From assembly GCA_025054835.1 (NCBI GenBank), contig JANWZQ010000042.1:1-54473 (forward strand): 54,473 nucleotides of DNA, read 5' to 3'. The notes beneath the pieces were generated by a model. That model worked only from the letters and a program-made list of their open reading frames with translations, had not been told where the DNA came from and ran no database searches. Positions 17,512 to 28,400 of the stretch are shown here, in pieces. This DNA is from Chthonomonadaceae bacterium. Lineage in GTDB: Bacteria; Armatimonadota; Chthonomonadetes; Chthonomonadales; Chthonomonadaceae. The first letter of the stretch is position 1. Each line of letters opens with the position of its first letter. Both the position numbers and the translations under genes were made by a program.

Positions 17512-18521
17512 TGTCTGAGTCGCCTAGCAACACACAGGAGAGGACGCCTCTGCGCAAGCGCCTGGAACGCGCGGCGGGGAGACTGGCGTTGCGCATGCTG
17601 GTCACCCCCCTGCGAGCTCTGCCGCTTTCAGTGAACCAGAAGGTAGGGCGTCTGCTCGGAGGCATGCTCTACTATCTGCTGGGGAGGTATCGCCGGGTAG
17701 CGCTGATGAACCTGCAACTGGTGTTCGGTCAGGAGCTGACACCGGCCGAGCGTCGCCGTATGGCGCGCAGGGTCTTCCAGCACTTTGGCGCCGTCGCTAC
17801 CGAGTTCGTCAAGCTCCCCGGCCTCCGGCGTGATGACCTCGACCGATTGGTAACAGTCGACGGTCTGGAGCATCTGGAACAGGCCTATCAGGGAGGACGA
17901 GGAGTCCTCCTGATCACCGGCCATTTCGGCAACTGGGAGGTCCTCGCTCGCTGGCTCACCACGCACGGCCATACGCTCACCGTGGTGGCGCGCCGCGCGA
18001 ACGACGCGAAAACGGAAGAACTGCTCCGCGGCACGCGTGAGAAGAACGGGGTGCAGATTGTCAACCGGGGGGGCTCTGCCCGGGAGATCCTGCGCGCGTT
18101 GCAACAGAACACCATCGTGGGGATCCTGCCAGATCAGAACGATGCCGATGTATTCGTTCCCTTCTTCGGCCTGCCTACCGGCACAGTAGATGGGCCAGCG
18201 CAGATCCACCTGAGGACCGGCGCGCCGCTGCTCTTCGCATGGTGTGTGCGCGCTCCCGACAACCGCTTTCACGTCACGCTGGAACCGCCGGAAGTGATCC
18301 CGCCAACGGGCGACCGTCAGGCCGATGTGGAGCGTGTCATGACGCTCGTCAATGCGCGACTGGAGGCGCAGATCCGGCGTTACCCGGAGCAATGGCTCTG
18401 GTTGCACCATCGATGGAAAGCCTCTCCGGGTGTGTTCGCAGATGGTGCGGAACAGGCACGGCGGATCAAAATGCCCTCCAACAGGTACAAACAGGAGATA
18501 CAGGGGCGCCATGAGCGATAG
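17511..18521 (+). CDS. LpxL/HtrB-type lipid A acyltransferase
   Basis: Transfers a secondary acyl chain to Kdo-lipid A, or a related membrane lipid acceptor, at the inner membrane. 336 residues; ATG at 17511 overlaps the lpxK stop. The catalytic HX4E motif is HFGNWE at 138-143; FVKLPGL, VVARRANDAKTE, LPDQNDADVFVPFFGLPTGT and AQIHLRTGAPLLFAWCVR follow the family pattern. The C-terminus runs 11 bases into the next gene. The family covers LpxL, LpxM and PIM/LOS acyltransferases; the position inside an LPS operon favours the lipid A role. The exact acyl position cannot be read from sequence. Confidence 0.9.
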   Translation: MSESPSNTQERTPLRKRLERAAGRLALRMLVTPLRALPLSVNQKVGRLLGGMLYYLLGRYRRVALMNLQLVFGQELTPAERRRMARRVFQHFGAVATEFVKLPGLRRDDLDRLVTVDGLEHLEQAYQGGRGVLLITGHFGNWEVLARWLTTHGHTLTVVARRANDAKTEELLRGTREKNGVQIVNRGGSAREILRALQQNTIVGILPDQNDADVFVPFFGLPTGTVDGPAQIHLRTGAPLLFAWCVRAPDNRFHVTLEPPEVIPPTGDRQADVERVMTLVNARLEAQIRRYPEQWLWLHHRWKASPGVFADGAEQARRIKMPSNRYKQEIQGRHER

Positions 18522-19632
18522 CGCGTCCCGGGCAATCAACATGACCGGTGTGCGGCGTGTGCTGATCGTGAAACTGAGCGCGTTCGGAGACATTGTGCAC
18601 GCGCTGCCCGTCTCCGCTGCACTGGGAACGGCATTCCCGCACCGGGAGATCATCTGGGCAGTGGAAGAACCGTTTGTGGACCTCCTTTCCGGTAATCCGT
18701 ATGTGCAGGAGATCTTTCCCTTGCCGAAGTTGAAGCCCGGGCGTTTGATGTCTGCCACTTATCGTCGGACCTATCTGAGCCGACTGGGCGCGTTGCGCCG
18801 CCTCGGATGTGATCTGGCAATCGACCTGCAGGGGCTGACCAAAAGCGCGATCGTCAGCGTGGCCTCCGGAGCGAAAATCCGCATCGGCTATCACTGGTTG
18901 CGTGAAATAGCACCGTTGCTGGAACGGCGGGTGCCACGCCGACCGCAGAGCGTGCATATCGTGGACCAGTATCTCGATGTAGCGCGCTACCTGGGAGCAG
19001 ATCTCCCGGAAGTCATCTTTCCCTTCCACATCCCGGCGGAGGCCGCAACGTCCGTGAATGCAATGCTGGAGGAGGCCGGCATCGGGCCGCACACGCCATT
19101 CATCGCAATCAACCCTGCCTCCGCCAGGGCAAACAAGCAGTGGGGAGTAGATCGATATGCTGCGCTCATCGATCGGTGCCAGCACGATCTGCGCCTGCCC
19201 TGCGTGCTGGTCACCGCGGACCGGAAGGTCGCGGAAGCCGTTCAGGATCGGCTGGCCACCGCCTGCGTCAATCTTGCCGGTCGCACTGACCTGAAGCAGT
19301 TGGCGGCGGTCCTGAGCCGATGCGCCGTGCATGTGTGTGGCGATACCGGCAGCGCCCACCTGGCCGCAGCGCTCGGAAGGCCGGTTGTCATGCTGATCGG
19401 GCCTACCGACCCGGATCGCATTGGCCCGTACAACCAGAGGCACAATGTGATCACCCATCGGGAAGTCTGTGCGCCCGGTTGCACATGGCATCGGTGTCGG
19501 TATGAACCCCCGCGTTGTCTGTCGGCAATCCACGTAACAGAGGTCCTCGCAGGCATTCAGGCGAACCTCACCACAGGATCCGCGCAGGACACCCTGTCTG
19601 GCGTGCACCGTGCGCAACAGAGACGGCAGTAA
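18511..19632 (+). CDS. glycosyltransferase family 9 (heptosyltransferase-like)
   Basis: Adds a sugar, by family precedent ADP-heptose, to the LPS inner core. 373 residues from ATG 18511, preceded by AGGGG; the longer open frame from 18352 is inside the acyltransferase. GT9 signatures: VLIVKLSAFGDIVHALPVSAAL at residues ~17-38, AIDLQGLTKSAIVSVASGA, IAINPASARANKQWGVDRYAALID, and CGDTGSAHLAAALGRPVVMLIGPTDPDRIGPY at ~270-300, which forms the nucleotide-sugar site. Which heptose is added (WaaC, WaaF or other) is uncertain. Followed by a 140-bp gap before the nucleotidyltransferase. Confidence 0.9.
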   Translation: MSDSASRAINMTGVRRVLIVKLSAFGDIVHALPVSAALGTAFPHREIIWAVEEPFVDLLSGNPYVQEIFPLPKLKPGRLMSATYRRTYLSRLGALRRLGCDLAIDLQGLTKSAIVSVASGAKIRIGYHWLREIAPLLERRVPRRPQSVHIVDQYLDVARYLGADLPEVIFPFHIPAEAATSVNAMLEEAGIGPHTPFIAINPASARANKQWGVDRYAALIDRCQHDLRLPCVLVTADRKVAEAVQDRLATACVNLAGRTDLKQLAAVLSRCAVHVCGDTGSAHLAAALGRPVVMLIGPTDPDRIGPYNQRHNVITHREVCAPGCTWHRCRYEPPRCLSAIHVTEVLAGIQANLTTGSAQDTLSGVHRAQQRRQ

Positions 19633-19772
19633 TAGAAGCGCCCGGACCGCACGGCACAGGAGACACTCTGACCTTCCAGGATGATTGTGCCGACGATAAC
19701 AATGAGAAATCAGATCAGTACTCAGGTGCCGCAGGCTTCTTTGCGCCCGCCCGACGGAGTAGGAGATCCCGC

Positions 19773-20825
19773 ATGAAAGCAATGATACTGGCCGCCGGAG
19801 TAGGTTCCCGGCTCGACCCGTTGACCCGCAACGTTCCCAAGCCTCTGGTTCCCATCATCAATCGCCCCGTCATGGAGTACCTGGTTGAGTTGCTCAAGAA
19901 GCACGGTTTCACCGATATCATGGTCAACCTGCACTATCTGGGCGATCAGATCGAGGCCTACTTCGGAGACGGCTCAAAATGGGGTGTCAACATCCACTGG
20001 TCCCGGGAAGACCGGCTCTGGGGTGACGCGGGGAGCGTCAAGCGCGTGGAAGACTTCTTTAAAGAAGACACGTTTGTAGTGATCGGGGGCGATGACCTGA
20101 CCGACATGGATCTGACCCGGCTGGTCAAGACCCATAAAGAGAAAAAAGCGCTGGCAACCATCGCCCTCTCGCTGGTGGACGATCCCAGCGAATACGGTAT
20201 TGTCCTGATGAACGAGGACAGCAGGATCACCCGATTCCTGGAAAAGCCCAAGGGCGAGGTGATCTTCTCCAATACAGCCAACACGGGAGTCTACGTGTTC
20301 GAACCCGAAATCTTCGAACTGATCCCCCGTGGTGTGTTCTACCTGTTCGGCAAACAGGTCTTTCCCATGTTGCTGGAACAACGGCTCCCGCTGTACGGGC
20401 ACCTGACCGCCGCCTACTGGCGCGATGTAGGCAACCTGAAGATCTACCAGCAAACCCACCAGGACGTGTTGCAGGGAAGGGTCAACGCGCCGCTCCCCTA
20501 CAGAGAAGTGCGCAAGTACGTCTGGATGGGTGACAATGTGGAGATCGACGATACCGCGGAAATCGGCTACCCGGTTGCTATTGGCAACAACGTCCGGATC
20601 CTCGCGGGAGCCCGCGTTCTGGAGAACACCGTGATCGGCAACAATTGCGCCGTGGAAGAAGGTGCCACTGTTAAAGACAGCATCCTGTGGGATGGAGCTG
20701 TCGTCATGCGCAACACCCATGTCGAGCGATGCGTGGTAGGCAAGGACTGCCACGTTAAGACCAACGCGGCCATCTTCGACGGGATCATCGTGAACCCGCA
20801 GCGGCCTGAAGTCGCCTCCGGATAG
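19773..20825 (+). CDS. sugar-phosphate nucleotidyltransferase (NDP-sugar pyrophosphorylase)
   Basis: Makes an activated sugar from sugar 1-phosphate and NTP. 350 residues from ATG 19773 with AGGAG upstream; the frame is open to 19515 without a better start. N-terminal GT-A domain: MILAAGVGSRLDPLTRNVPK (nucleotide loop with Gly-rich motif and Lys), PVMEYLVELLKKHG, DDLTDMDLT, LEKPKGEV and YWRDVGNLKIYQQTHQDVL. From ~250 a left-handed beta-helix follows (IGNNVRILAGARVLENTVIG, WDGAVVMRNTHVERCVVG). Closest to mannose-1-phosphate guanylyltransferase-like / GlgC-like proteins; the sugar and base are not determinable. Ends the LPS cluster and is followed by a strong terminator. Confidence 0.88.
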   Translation: MKAMILAAGVGSRLDPLTRNVPKPLVPIINRPVMEYLVELLKKHGFTDIMVNLHYLGDQIEAYFGDGSKWGVNIHWSREDRLWGDAGSVKRVEDFFKEDTFVVIGGDDLTDMDLTRLVKTHKEKKALATIALSLVDDPSEYGIVLMNEDSRITRFLEKPKGEVIFSNTANTGVYVFEPEIFELIPRGVFYLFGKQVFPMLLEQRLPLYGHLTAAYWRDVGNLKIYQQTHQDVLQGRVNAPLPYREVRKYVWMGDNVEIDDTAEIGYPVAIGNNVRILAGARVLENTVIGNNCAVEEGATVKDSILWDGAVVMRNTHVERCVVGKDCHVKTNAAIFDGIIVNPQRPEVASG

Positions 20826-20850
20826 CGCACGTCGGGTGCCCCGGCGTCAG

Positions 20851-20883
20851 AACCCTGCCACATCCGGGCGGCAGGGTTTTTTC
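20851..20883 (+). terminator. rho-independent terminator closing the LPS cluster
   Basis: Perfect nine-base stem AACCCTGCC / GGCAGGGTT around a ten-base loop, running into TTTTTT. Confidence 0.93.
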
Positions 20884-20970
20884 TGTAGCAGGGCGTTCCA
20901 GGCGCCACTGCCCCGAAGGAAACCCGTCGGGCTTGCTCCTGCGTATCAGGCTTTGGAGGCGATGACCGGA

Positions 20971-22965
20971 ATGAACACACGTTTCAACGTCGCGGTAGCA
21001 GCATGCGCCTGTGTGGCGGTTCTTGCAGGGGTACTGGTTGCGGGGGATAGAACGAGAGCGTCCGTCAGAAATGCCTCTTTCAGACCACAGGAGGCGAAAA
21101 TGGACGCCCCCGATTTCCCGGCAACGCTGGAATGGCTCAACACGGACAGGCCGTTGTCCCTGAAAGATCTGCGGGGCAAAGTGGTCCTGCTCGACTTCTG
21201 GACCTACTGCTGCATCAACTGTATCCACATTATTCCTGATCTCAAGCGTCTGGAGGCCAGGTACCCCAACGAACTGGTGGTGATCGGGGTGCACTCTGCC
21301 AAGTTCCAGAACGAGAAGGACGTGGAGAACATCCGCAACGCCATTCTGCGCTATGAAATCGAGCATCCGGTCATCAACGACAAAGACTTTCTGGTCTGGA
21401 ACGCCTACGGTGCGCAGGCATGGCCAACCCTGGTGCTGATCGATCCGGCCGGCAAGTACGTCGGCTACGTTTCCGGGGAAGGACATTATGAACTGCTGGA
21501 CCGCACGATCAACCGGCTGATCCAGGAATTTGGCGACCGTAAACTCCTCAATCGCAAGCCAATGAAGTTCGTGCTGGAGAAGGAAGGGCGGCCGAAATCG
21601 GTACTCTCCTATCCCGGCAAAATTGTCGCTGACGAGGCCTCCGAGCGCCTCTTTTTCACGGACTCCAATCACAACCGGGTGATCGTGACTTCACTGAACG
21701 GGGCCGTGCAGACCGTCATCGGCGACGGCAACATCGGCCTGAAGGACGGCAGCTTCGCCACAGCACGCTTCTTCCGACCGCAAGGGCTCACCTACGACGC
21801 AAAACAAGACCTGCTCTATGTGGCAGACACCGAAAACCATGCGGTACGCCGGGTGGACCTCAAAGCGGGCACCGTGACCACGCTGGCCGGTAACGGCAAG
21901 CAGGCAATGTACCCGCCGGTGGGCGGGGTAGGCAGGCAGGTGGCGCTGAGTAGCCCGTGGGATCTGGTGCTCATCGGCAACACACTCTACGTGGCCATGG
22001 CGGGAACGCATCAACTGTGGGCCATCGATGTCACTACCGGGAAGGCGGCACCCTACGCCGGGACCGGTGCAGAAAACATCGTGGATGGACCGTTGAACCG
22101 CGCTCTGCTGGCTCAGCCTAGCGGGATCGCTACGGATGGTAGGGTGCTGTTCTTCGCCGACAGCGAGGTCAGTGCCGTACGCACCGCCGACCTGAGCCGA
22201 TCCGGCGAGGTGAAAACCCTGATCGGGCAGGGCCTGTTCGAGTTCGGAGACATCGATGGGGCGTATCCACAGGCGCGCCTGCAACACCCGATCGGCGTCG
22301 CGTATCATCAGGGCTATGTTTACGTGGCCGATACGTACAACCACAAGATCAAACGCGTGGACCCGAAAACACGCGTGGTGCAAACCGTGATCGGCACCGG
22401 CAAGCGCGGCATGAACGATGGCAAGGGCAAGCAGGCAAGCCTGAATGAGCCGAACGGACTGGTCTTTGCAAAGGGACGCTGGTTCATTGCCGACACCAAC
22501 AACCACCTGATCCGGGTGTACGATCCGGAGAAGGACGAGGTGACCACGCTCCGGCTCACGGGCATTGAGAAGCTGGCGCAGAAGAGCATTCCGGGCTTTA
22601 TCGGGAAAGAACAACGGGTGGCAGAGCAGCAGATCGCGCCAACAGCCAGCCGATTGCTGTTACTGATCCAGCTGCCCGGTGGCACCAAATTCACCCCGGG
22701 GGCGCCATTCCGCGTGCAGGCAGTCTCGGACCAGCCTGAAAGCGTCACGGTCGGGAAGTTCTCCATTGCAGAACCAACGGATATGCTCGCCATCCCCATC
22801 ACCCCCCGGCAGGGGAAAGCGACCATCACAGTGAACCTGAGCGTCAACTACTGTGCCACCGACAACACGGGGCTCTGCTACTTCAAGGAAGTCCGGCTGG
22901 TCGTCCCCGTTCAGGTCTCGCCGGAAGGCAGCTCCAACCCCATGGTAACCTGTGAGCTGCGATAG
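20971..22965 (+). CDS. NHLRC2-like thioredoxin-domain / NHL beta-propeller protein
   Basis: 664 residues. I take ATG 20971 (GGAGG at 20955-20959, 11-base spacer) over ATG 20962, which is too close to that site; the N-terminus is then a signal/anchor segment (FNVAVAACACVAVLAGVLVAG). A thioredoxin-like domain at ~45-190 carries LLDFWTYCCINCIHIIPDL with CCINC at 80-84, the active-site form typical of NHLRC2 homologues, rather than CxxC of classical thioredoxins. NHL repeats at ~215-530 (NHRVIVTSLNG, YVADTENHAVRRVD, YVADTYNHKIKRVD, FIADTNNHLIRVYD). A C-terminal beta-strand domain ends with YCATDNTGLCYFK. Function unknown; probably periplasmic. Confidence 0.88.
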   Translation: MNTRFNVAVAACACVAVLAGVLVAGDRTRASVRNASFRPQEAKMDAPDFPATLEWLNTDRPLSLKDLRGKVVLLDFWTYCCINCIHIIPDLKRLEARYPNELVVIGVHSAKFQNEKDVENIRNAILRYEIEHPVINDKDFLVWNAYGAQAWPTLVLIDPAGKYVGYVSGEGHYELLDRTINRLIQEFGDRKLLNRKPMKFVLEKEGRPKSVLSYPGKIVADEASERLFFTDSNHNRVIVTSLNGAVQTVIGDGNIGLKDGSFATARFFRPQGLTYDAKQDLLYVADTENHAVRRVDLKAGTVTTLAGNGKQAMYPPVGGVGRQVALSSPWDLVLIGNTLYVAMAGTHQLWAIDVTTGKAAPYAGTGAENIVDGPLNRALLAQPSGIATDGRVLFFADSEVSAVRTADLSRSGEVKTLIGQGLFEFGDIDGAYPQARLQHPIGVAYHQGYVYVADTYNHKIKRVDPKTRVVQTVIGTGKRGMNDGKGKQASLNEPNGLVFAKGRWFIADTNNHLIRVYDPEKDEVTTLRLTGIEKLAQKSIPGFIGKEQRVAEQQIAPTASRLLLLIQLPGGTKFTPGAPFRVQAVSDQPESVTVGKFSIAEPTDMLAIPITPRQGKATITVNLSVNYCATDNTGLCYFKEVRLVVPVQVSPEGSSNPMVTCELR

Positions 22966-23045
22966 CAGGACGTGCGATTGCGCGTCGGGCACTGCCCGCG
23001 GCACATGATCCTGCGGACAGGAGATGTGCTCTGGCGCAACCTGTC

Positions 23046-23074
23046 TTTACATTCCGGCAAAGCCGGGTTATAAT
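23046..23074 (+). promoter_or_regulatory. near-consensus promoter for the ATP-grasp operon
   Basis: TTTACA at 23046-23051, 17-bp spacer, TATAAT at 23069-23074. The spacer contains the inverted repeat CCGGC-AAA-GCCGG (23054-23066). The leader to ATG 23215 is about 135 bases; the rest of this 249-bp gap shows nothing else I can name. Confidence 0.75.
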
Positions 23075-23214
23075 GACCCATCAAGCGGAATATCCTGATC
23101 TCATGCCGTCTCCCATGCCCCGGAACCCCGGCTCCGGCAATGTTGCCGCCTTCACGTACTGATCGCGTCCGGCTCCAATGGCGGAACCGAATTGACCGGA
23201 GGTGCTTTGCGTCC

Positions 23215-24726
23215 ATGTCCATCTTTGCTGGCTACCAGACGGACGGCTTTTTCGATGAGATGTTTCAGGCCGACGGGCAGCCGCGGCCGCACTATCGCAA
23301 ACTCTACCAGCGCCTCTGCGCCATGTCGCCGGAAGAGTTCCGCCAGCGTGTGCGTCTCGCCGAGCTAACGCTGTTCAACCAGGGAGTGACCTTTGCCGTA
23401 TACGGCGACAAGCACGGAGTGGAAAAGCCATGGCCTTTTGACCTGATCCCCCGGATCATCCCGGCGGAAGAATGGGATCTGCTGGAACGTGGTCTGACCC
23501 AGCGACTCACCGCGCTGAACCTGTTCCTGTACGACATCTACCACGAGCAGAAAATTCTGCGCGATCGGGTGGTGCCCCGTGAACTGGTGGTGAACGCCGC
23601 ACACTATCGCCCGGAATTCCATGGCGCCGATCCCCCCGGTAAGATCTATGTGCACATCTGCGGCACCGACCTGATCCGGGATGCCGATGGCACCTATCGC
23701 GTGCTGGAGGACAACCTGCGCACGCCCTCCGGCGTCTCCTACGTGCTGGAAAATCGCAGCATCCTGACCCGCGTTCTGCCGCACGTCTTCCGGGACCTGC
23801 CCGTCCGCCCGGTCGACCACTACATCTCGCACCTGCTGGCCAACCTGCGTGAACTGGCGCCCCGCGGACGTGAGGCAGACCCGACAATCGTGCTCCTCAC
23901 CCCGGGAGTGTACAACAGCGCCTACTTCGAGCACACATTCCTCGCACAGCAACTCGGCATCGAACTGGTAGAAGGGCGGGACCTGTTTGTGGACGACAAC
24001 ATCGTCTACATGAAGACCACGCGTGGCCCGCAACGCGTGGACGTCATCTACCGCCGGATCGATGACGACTTCCTCGACCCACTGGTTTTTCGCCCGGACT
24101 CCCTGCTCGGAGTGCCCGGGCTGGTCAATGCGTATCGGGCCGGCAACGTGGCGCTGGCCAACTCCATTGGCACGGGAGTGGCCGATGACAAGGTGGTCTA
24201 CGCCTACGTGCCCCGTATCATCGAGTACTATCTCGGAGAAAAGCCCATCCTGCCCAACGTCGACACCTACCTCGCCTGGAACCCGGAACACCTGAAATAC
24301 ATCCTGGAACATCTGGACACGCTGGTCGTCAAAGCTGCCAACGAGTCAGGAGGGTACGGCATGCTCATCGGCCCGCAGGCTACGCGAGAGGAGCGCGAGG
24401 AGTTCGCCAGAAAAATTCATGCCCAGCCGCGTAACTACATTGCCCAGCCTCTTGTCCCACTATCCCGGGCGCCTGCATTCGTGGGCGATCATTGCGAGGG
24501 GCGGCATGTCGACCTGCGACCCTACCTGCTGGCAGGCAAGAATGGAGTGACACTGGTGCCCGGCGCGTTGACTCGTGTGGCCCTGCGCAAAGGATCCTAC
24601 GTGGTCAACTCCTCACAGGGAGGGGGAAGCAAGGACACCTGGGTCCTGGCGCGAGAGACCTGCATGGCGCAGCAAATGCAGGAGAGCAGTACGGTAACGG
24701 GCTATCAGACAGAAAAGGGGGAGTGA
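23215..24726 (+). CDS. circularly permuted type 2 ATP-grasp protein
   Basis: 503 residues from ATG 23215, with GGAGGT 11 bases upstream. Family hallmarks in order: [11 protein letters not shown] near the N-terminus, [90 protein letters not shown], and [10 protein letters not shown]...[10 protein letters not shown]...[16 protein letters not shown]-grasp enzymes form amide bonds with acyl-phosphate intermediates; this permuted family is predicted to make a peptide-like product with no proven substrate. It starts the conserved trio with the alpha-E and transglutaminase genes and stops five bases before the alpha-E ATG. Confidence 0.94.
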   Translation: MSIFAGYQTDGFFDEMFQADGQPRPHYRKLYQRLCAMSPEEFRQRVRLAELTLFNQGVTFAVYGDKHGVEKPWPFDLIPRIIPAEEWDLLERGLTQRLTALNLFLYDIYHEQKILRDRVVPRELVVNAAHYRPEFHGADPPGKIYVHICGTDLIRDADGTYRVLEDNLRTPSGVSYVLENRSILTRVLPHVFRDLPVRPVDHYISHLLANLRELAPRGREADPTIVLLTPGVYNSAYFEHTFLAQQLGIELVEGRDLFVDDNIVYMKTTRGPQRVDVIYRRIDDDFLDPLVFRPDSLLGVPGLVNAYRAGNVALANSIGTGVADDKVVYAYVPRIIEYYLGEKPILPNVDTYLAWNPEHLKYILEHLDTLVVKAANESGGYGMLIGPQATREEREEFARKIHAQPRNYIAQPLVPLSRAPAFVGDHCEGRHVDLRPYLLAGKNGVTLVPGALTRVALRKGSYVVNSSQGGGSKDTWVLARETCMAQQMQESSTVTGYQTEKGE

Positions 24727-24730
24727 ACCG

Positions 24731-25717
24731 ATGCTCTGCCGTGATGCGGACGCCTGCTACTGGATCGGGCGTTATGTGGAACGTGCCGAGGCCACAGCGC
24801 GTATGGTCGACGTCCACTTTCACGCCGGTCTGGAGACCGTTTCCATGCAGCAGGAGAGCAATCCCGGGCGCCCGTTGCGCTGGCAATCCATCCTGACCAT
24901 CTCGGGCAGTCTGGACGACTTCCGACAGCGGTACAGAGAAGAAACCGACCGCAACGTGCTCTACTTTTTCGCCTTCGACACCGAGAACCCGAACTCGATC
25001 CTGAGCACCTGGACAAAAGCACGGGAGAACGCGCGTGCAATCCGGGAACAGATCTCCTCGGAGATGTGGGAAAGCCTGAACACCTCCTACCATGCGTTCC
25101 AGCGATGGGATGTCGACCGTATCCTGGCCGACAGCCCGCACGCATTCTTTCAGGAAGTCAAGAACGCTTCCCACCTGTTTCAGGGTATCCTGAACCGGAC
25201 CATGATGATGGGCGAGACCCGGGAATGGCTGGATACCGGCCGATTTCTGGAACGCGGAGGACAGACAGCGCGCCTGCTCGACGTGAAGTGTCAGGACATG
25301 TTGCCCGCCCTCTCGCTAACCAGCGCAACCATGCCAGCGCTCTCCGATCTCGTGCAGGTCTACAGCTGGATGGCCGCACTCCGATCCGTCAGCGCGCTGG
25401 AGATGTACCGTAAGACCTACCGGGACGGGATCCAGCCCGCACATGTGGTGGAATTCCTGGTGCTGAACGCGCAACTGCCCGCGTCAGTACGCCACTGCAT
25501 CGAGCGTGTGGAAACCTGCCTGCGACGCATCAGCGGCAACCAGAGTGGAGAACCCATGACATGGCCAGAGCGTCTGCTGGGCCGTTTGCGTGCCGATCTG
25601 ACCTACACCCGGCCGGAAGAGATCATGCAGGGAGGACTGCACGCGTTCCTGCAGGACGTGCAGAACCGGTGCGCTGAAATCGGCAATGCCATCACGCACA
25701 CCTACCTGTCCTACTGA
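24731..25717 (+). CDS. alpha-E domain protein (DUF403)
   Basis: 328 residues, mostly alpha-helical; ATG 24731 after GGGGGAG. Family pattern at the N-terminus: CRDADACYWIGRYVERAEATARMVDV, then LYFFAFDTENPNSILSTWTKARENARAIREQISSEMWE and, near the C-terminus, VEFLVLNAQLPASVRHCIERVE. No catalytic motif is known. It almost always sits beside the circularly permuted ATP-grasp protein and a transglutaminase, as here, and is presumed to act in the same pathway or complex. Cytoplasmic. Confidence 0.93.
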   Translation: MLCRDADACYWIGRYVERAEATARMVDVHFHAGLETVSMQQESNPGRPLRWQSILTISGSLDDFRQRYREETDRNVLYFFAFDTENPNSILSTWTKARENARAIREQISSEMWESLNTSYHAFQRWDVDRILADSPHAFFQEVKNASHLFQGILNRTMMMGETREWLDTGRFLERGGQTARLLDVKCQDMLPALSLTSATMPALSDLVQVYSWMAALRSVSALEMYRKTYRDGIQPAHVVEFLVLNAQLPASVRHCIERVETCLRRISGNQSGEPMTWPERLLGRLRADLTYTRPEEIMQGGLHAFLQDVQNRCAEIGNAITHTYLSY

Positions 25718-25731
25718 GGAGTGCATGCGTC

Positions 25732-26622
25732 GTGCGCCTGCGTGTCTACCACACAACGCGCTATCTGTACCCGCAACCGGCGCGCGAGAGCCATAACGAG
25801 TTGCGTCTGATGCCCCGCAGCGATGACGATCAGACCTGTCTGGACTTCCGGCTCAGCATAACGCCGCAGGCCAGGATCTTTGCCTACGACCTGCCATCAG
25901 GCCGTGTGCACCACTTCAACTACCGTCCTCCCCACAACACACTGACCATTCAGGCCGAAGCGCTGGTCGTGACACACCGGAGCGACCCCTTCTACTTCTT
26001 GCAGCTGACCACGGAAGACCGTGCCTTTTACCAGCTGGAAGGGGTGCGGCAACGCTACGCGGAATTCCTGGCGCCAACCCCGCGGGTGCCTCTCGTCGAG
26101 GATGCCGATCGGATCGCAGCCATCGCGCGGCGGCAAGCAGGGGCCAGCACCGCGTCGTTCCTGATCAGTCTGACCCGGGCCCTCTACCGCGTGATCACAT
26201 ATACACCCGGAGCAACACACGTCAATACCTCCCTGCAACAGGTGCTGGAAAAACGGCAGGGCGTCTGTCAGGACTTTGCCCACCTGATGCTGGCCGTCTG
26301 CCGCCGGCAGGGCATCCCGGCGCGCTACATCAGCGGGTACCTCTACACCGGCCAGCGCCATGAGGAAACGGAAGCACACCTGACTGCAGAATTGCCCGCG
26401 CCACTGGTCAGCGGAGATGCCATGCACGCCTGGGTCGAATGCCTGATGCCGGATGAACGCTGGTGTGGCTTCGATCCGACCAACAATCTGCTGGCCAACG
26501 ACCACTACATCAAGGTACACTACGGACGGGACTACAACGATGTGGCGCCGGTACGCGGGGTCTACCACGGCCCGGCAGAGCATACCCTGGAGGTCTCAGT
26601 GCGGGTTGTGCGAGAGGCCTAG
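25732..26622 (+). CDS. transglutaminase-like cysteine protease/transferase
   Basis: 296 residues, GTG at 25732 with GAGGAG ten bases upstream. N-terminal bacterial transglutaminase-like domain (RLRVYHTTRYLYPQPARESHNELRL), then the papain-like core with the triad Cys179 (RQGVCQDFAH), His232 (SGDAMHAWVE) and Asp248 (CGFDPTNN). Third member of the ATP-grasp/alpha-E/transglutaminase set, probably a peptidase or amide-bond remodelling enzyme acting on the product of the ATP-grasp protein; the substrate is unknown. No signal peptide. Followed after three bases by the PII gene. Confidence 0.93.
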   Translation: MRLRVYHTTRYLYPQPARESHNELRLMPRSDDDQTCLDFRLSITPQARIFAYDLPSGRVHHFNYRPPHNTLTIQAEALVVTHRSDPFYFLQLTTEDRAFYQLEGVRQRYAEFLAPTPRVPLVEDADRIAAIARRQAGASTASFLISLTRALYRVITYTPGATHVNTSLQQVLEKRQGVCQDFAHLMLAVCRRQGIPARYISGYLYTGQRHEETEAHLTAELPAPLVSGDAMHAWVECLMPDERWCGFDPTNNLLANDHYIKVHYGRDYNDVAPVRGVYHGPAEHTLEVSVRVVREA

Positions 26623-27839
<1,217 letters not shown>

Positions 27840-27845
27840 GCCTGA

Positions 27846-28400
27846 TCAGCTCCTCCCGATCAGGCCACGCTCGGTCAGATAGTGCAGAATGCGTTGCACC
27901 GACTCATCCACGCTCTCCACACTGGTGTGCACAACGATCTCCGGGTTATCCGGAGGCTCGTAAGGATCGGAGATACCCGTGAAATTCTGGATCTCGCCGG
28001 CCAGCGCTTTCCGGTACAGCCCTTTTACGTCGCGTTCAATCAGAGCCTCGATCGGCGCATGAGCGAACACCTCCACGAACGCGGCACGGCCCTCTGCCAG
28101 TGTCTGAGCCCGGATCTCGTCACGGATCTCCTTGTAGGGCGAGATCGCTGCTGTAATAGCGATGACCCCGTTGCGCGCCAGCACGCGCGCCACCCACCCG
28201 ATGCGCCGGATGTTCGTGTCACGATCTTCCTTGGAGAACCCCAGTCCCTTGGACAGGTGCGTCCGGACCTCGTCACCGTCCAGCAACTCAACTCTGTACT
28301 CTCTGGCACGAAACTCGCGGACCAGCCGTTCCGCAAGAGTGGACTTTCCAGCACCGGAAAGTCCGGTGAACCACAGGATAAATCCCTGGTGCGAACTCAC
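27846..28400 (-). CDS. cysC: adenylyl-sulfate kinase (APS kinase)
   Basis: Phosphorylates APS to PAPS using ATP. 184 residues from GTG 28400, which overlaps the stop of the RuvC-like gene (GTGA) and has GAGAGG ten bases upstream; the open frame starts at 28445 but that ATG is less likely. Walker [10 protein letters not shown] at 13-21, [18 protein letters not shown] with the family DGD motif, [54 protein letters not shown] and [18 protein letters not shown]. No ATP sulfurylase (cysDN or sat) or PAPS reductase is in the window, so the sulfate donor may serve sulfation or assimilation elsewhere. Confidence 0.95.
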   Translation of the reverse strand: MSSHQGFILWFTGLSGAGKSTLAERLVREFRAREYRVELLDGDEVRTHLSKGLGFSKEDRDTNIRRIGWVARVLARNGVIAITAAISPYKEIRDEIRAQTLAEGRAAFVEVFAHAPIEALIERDVKGLYRKALAGEIQNFTGISDPYEPPDNPEIVVHTSVESVDESVQRILHYLTERGLIGRS

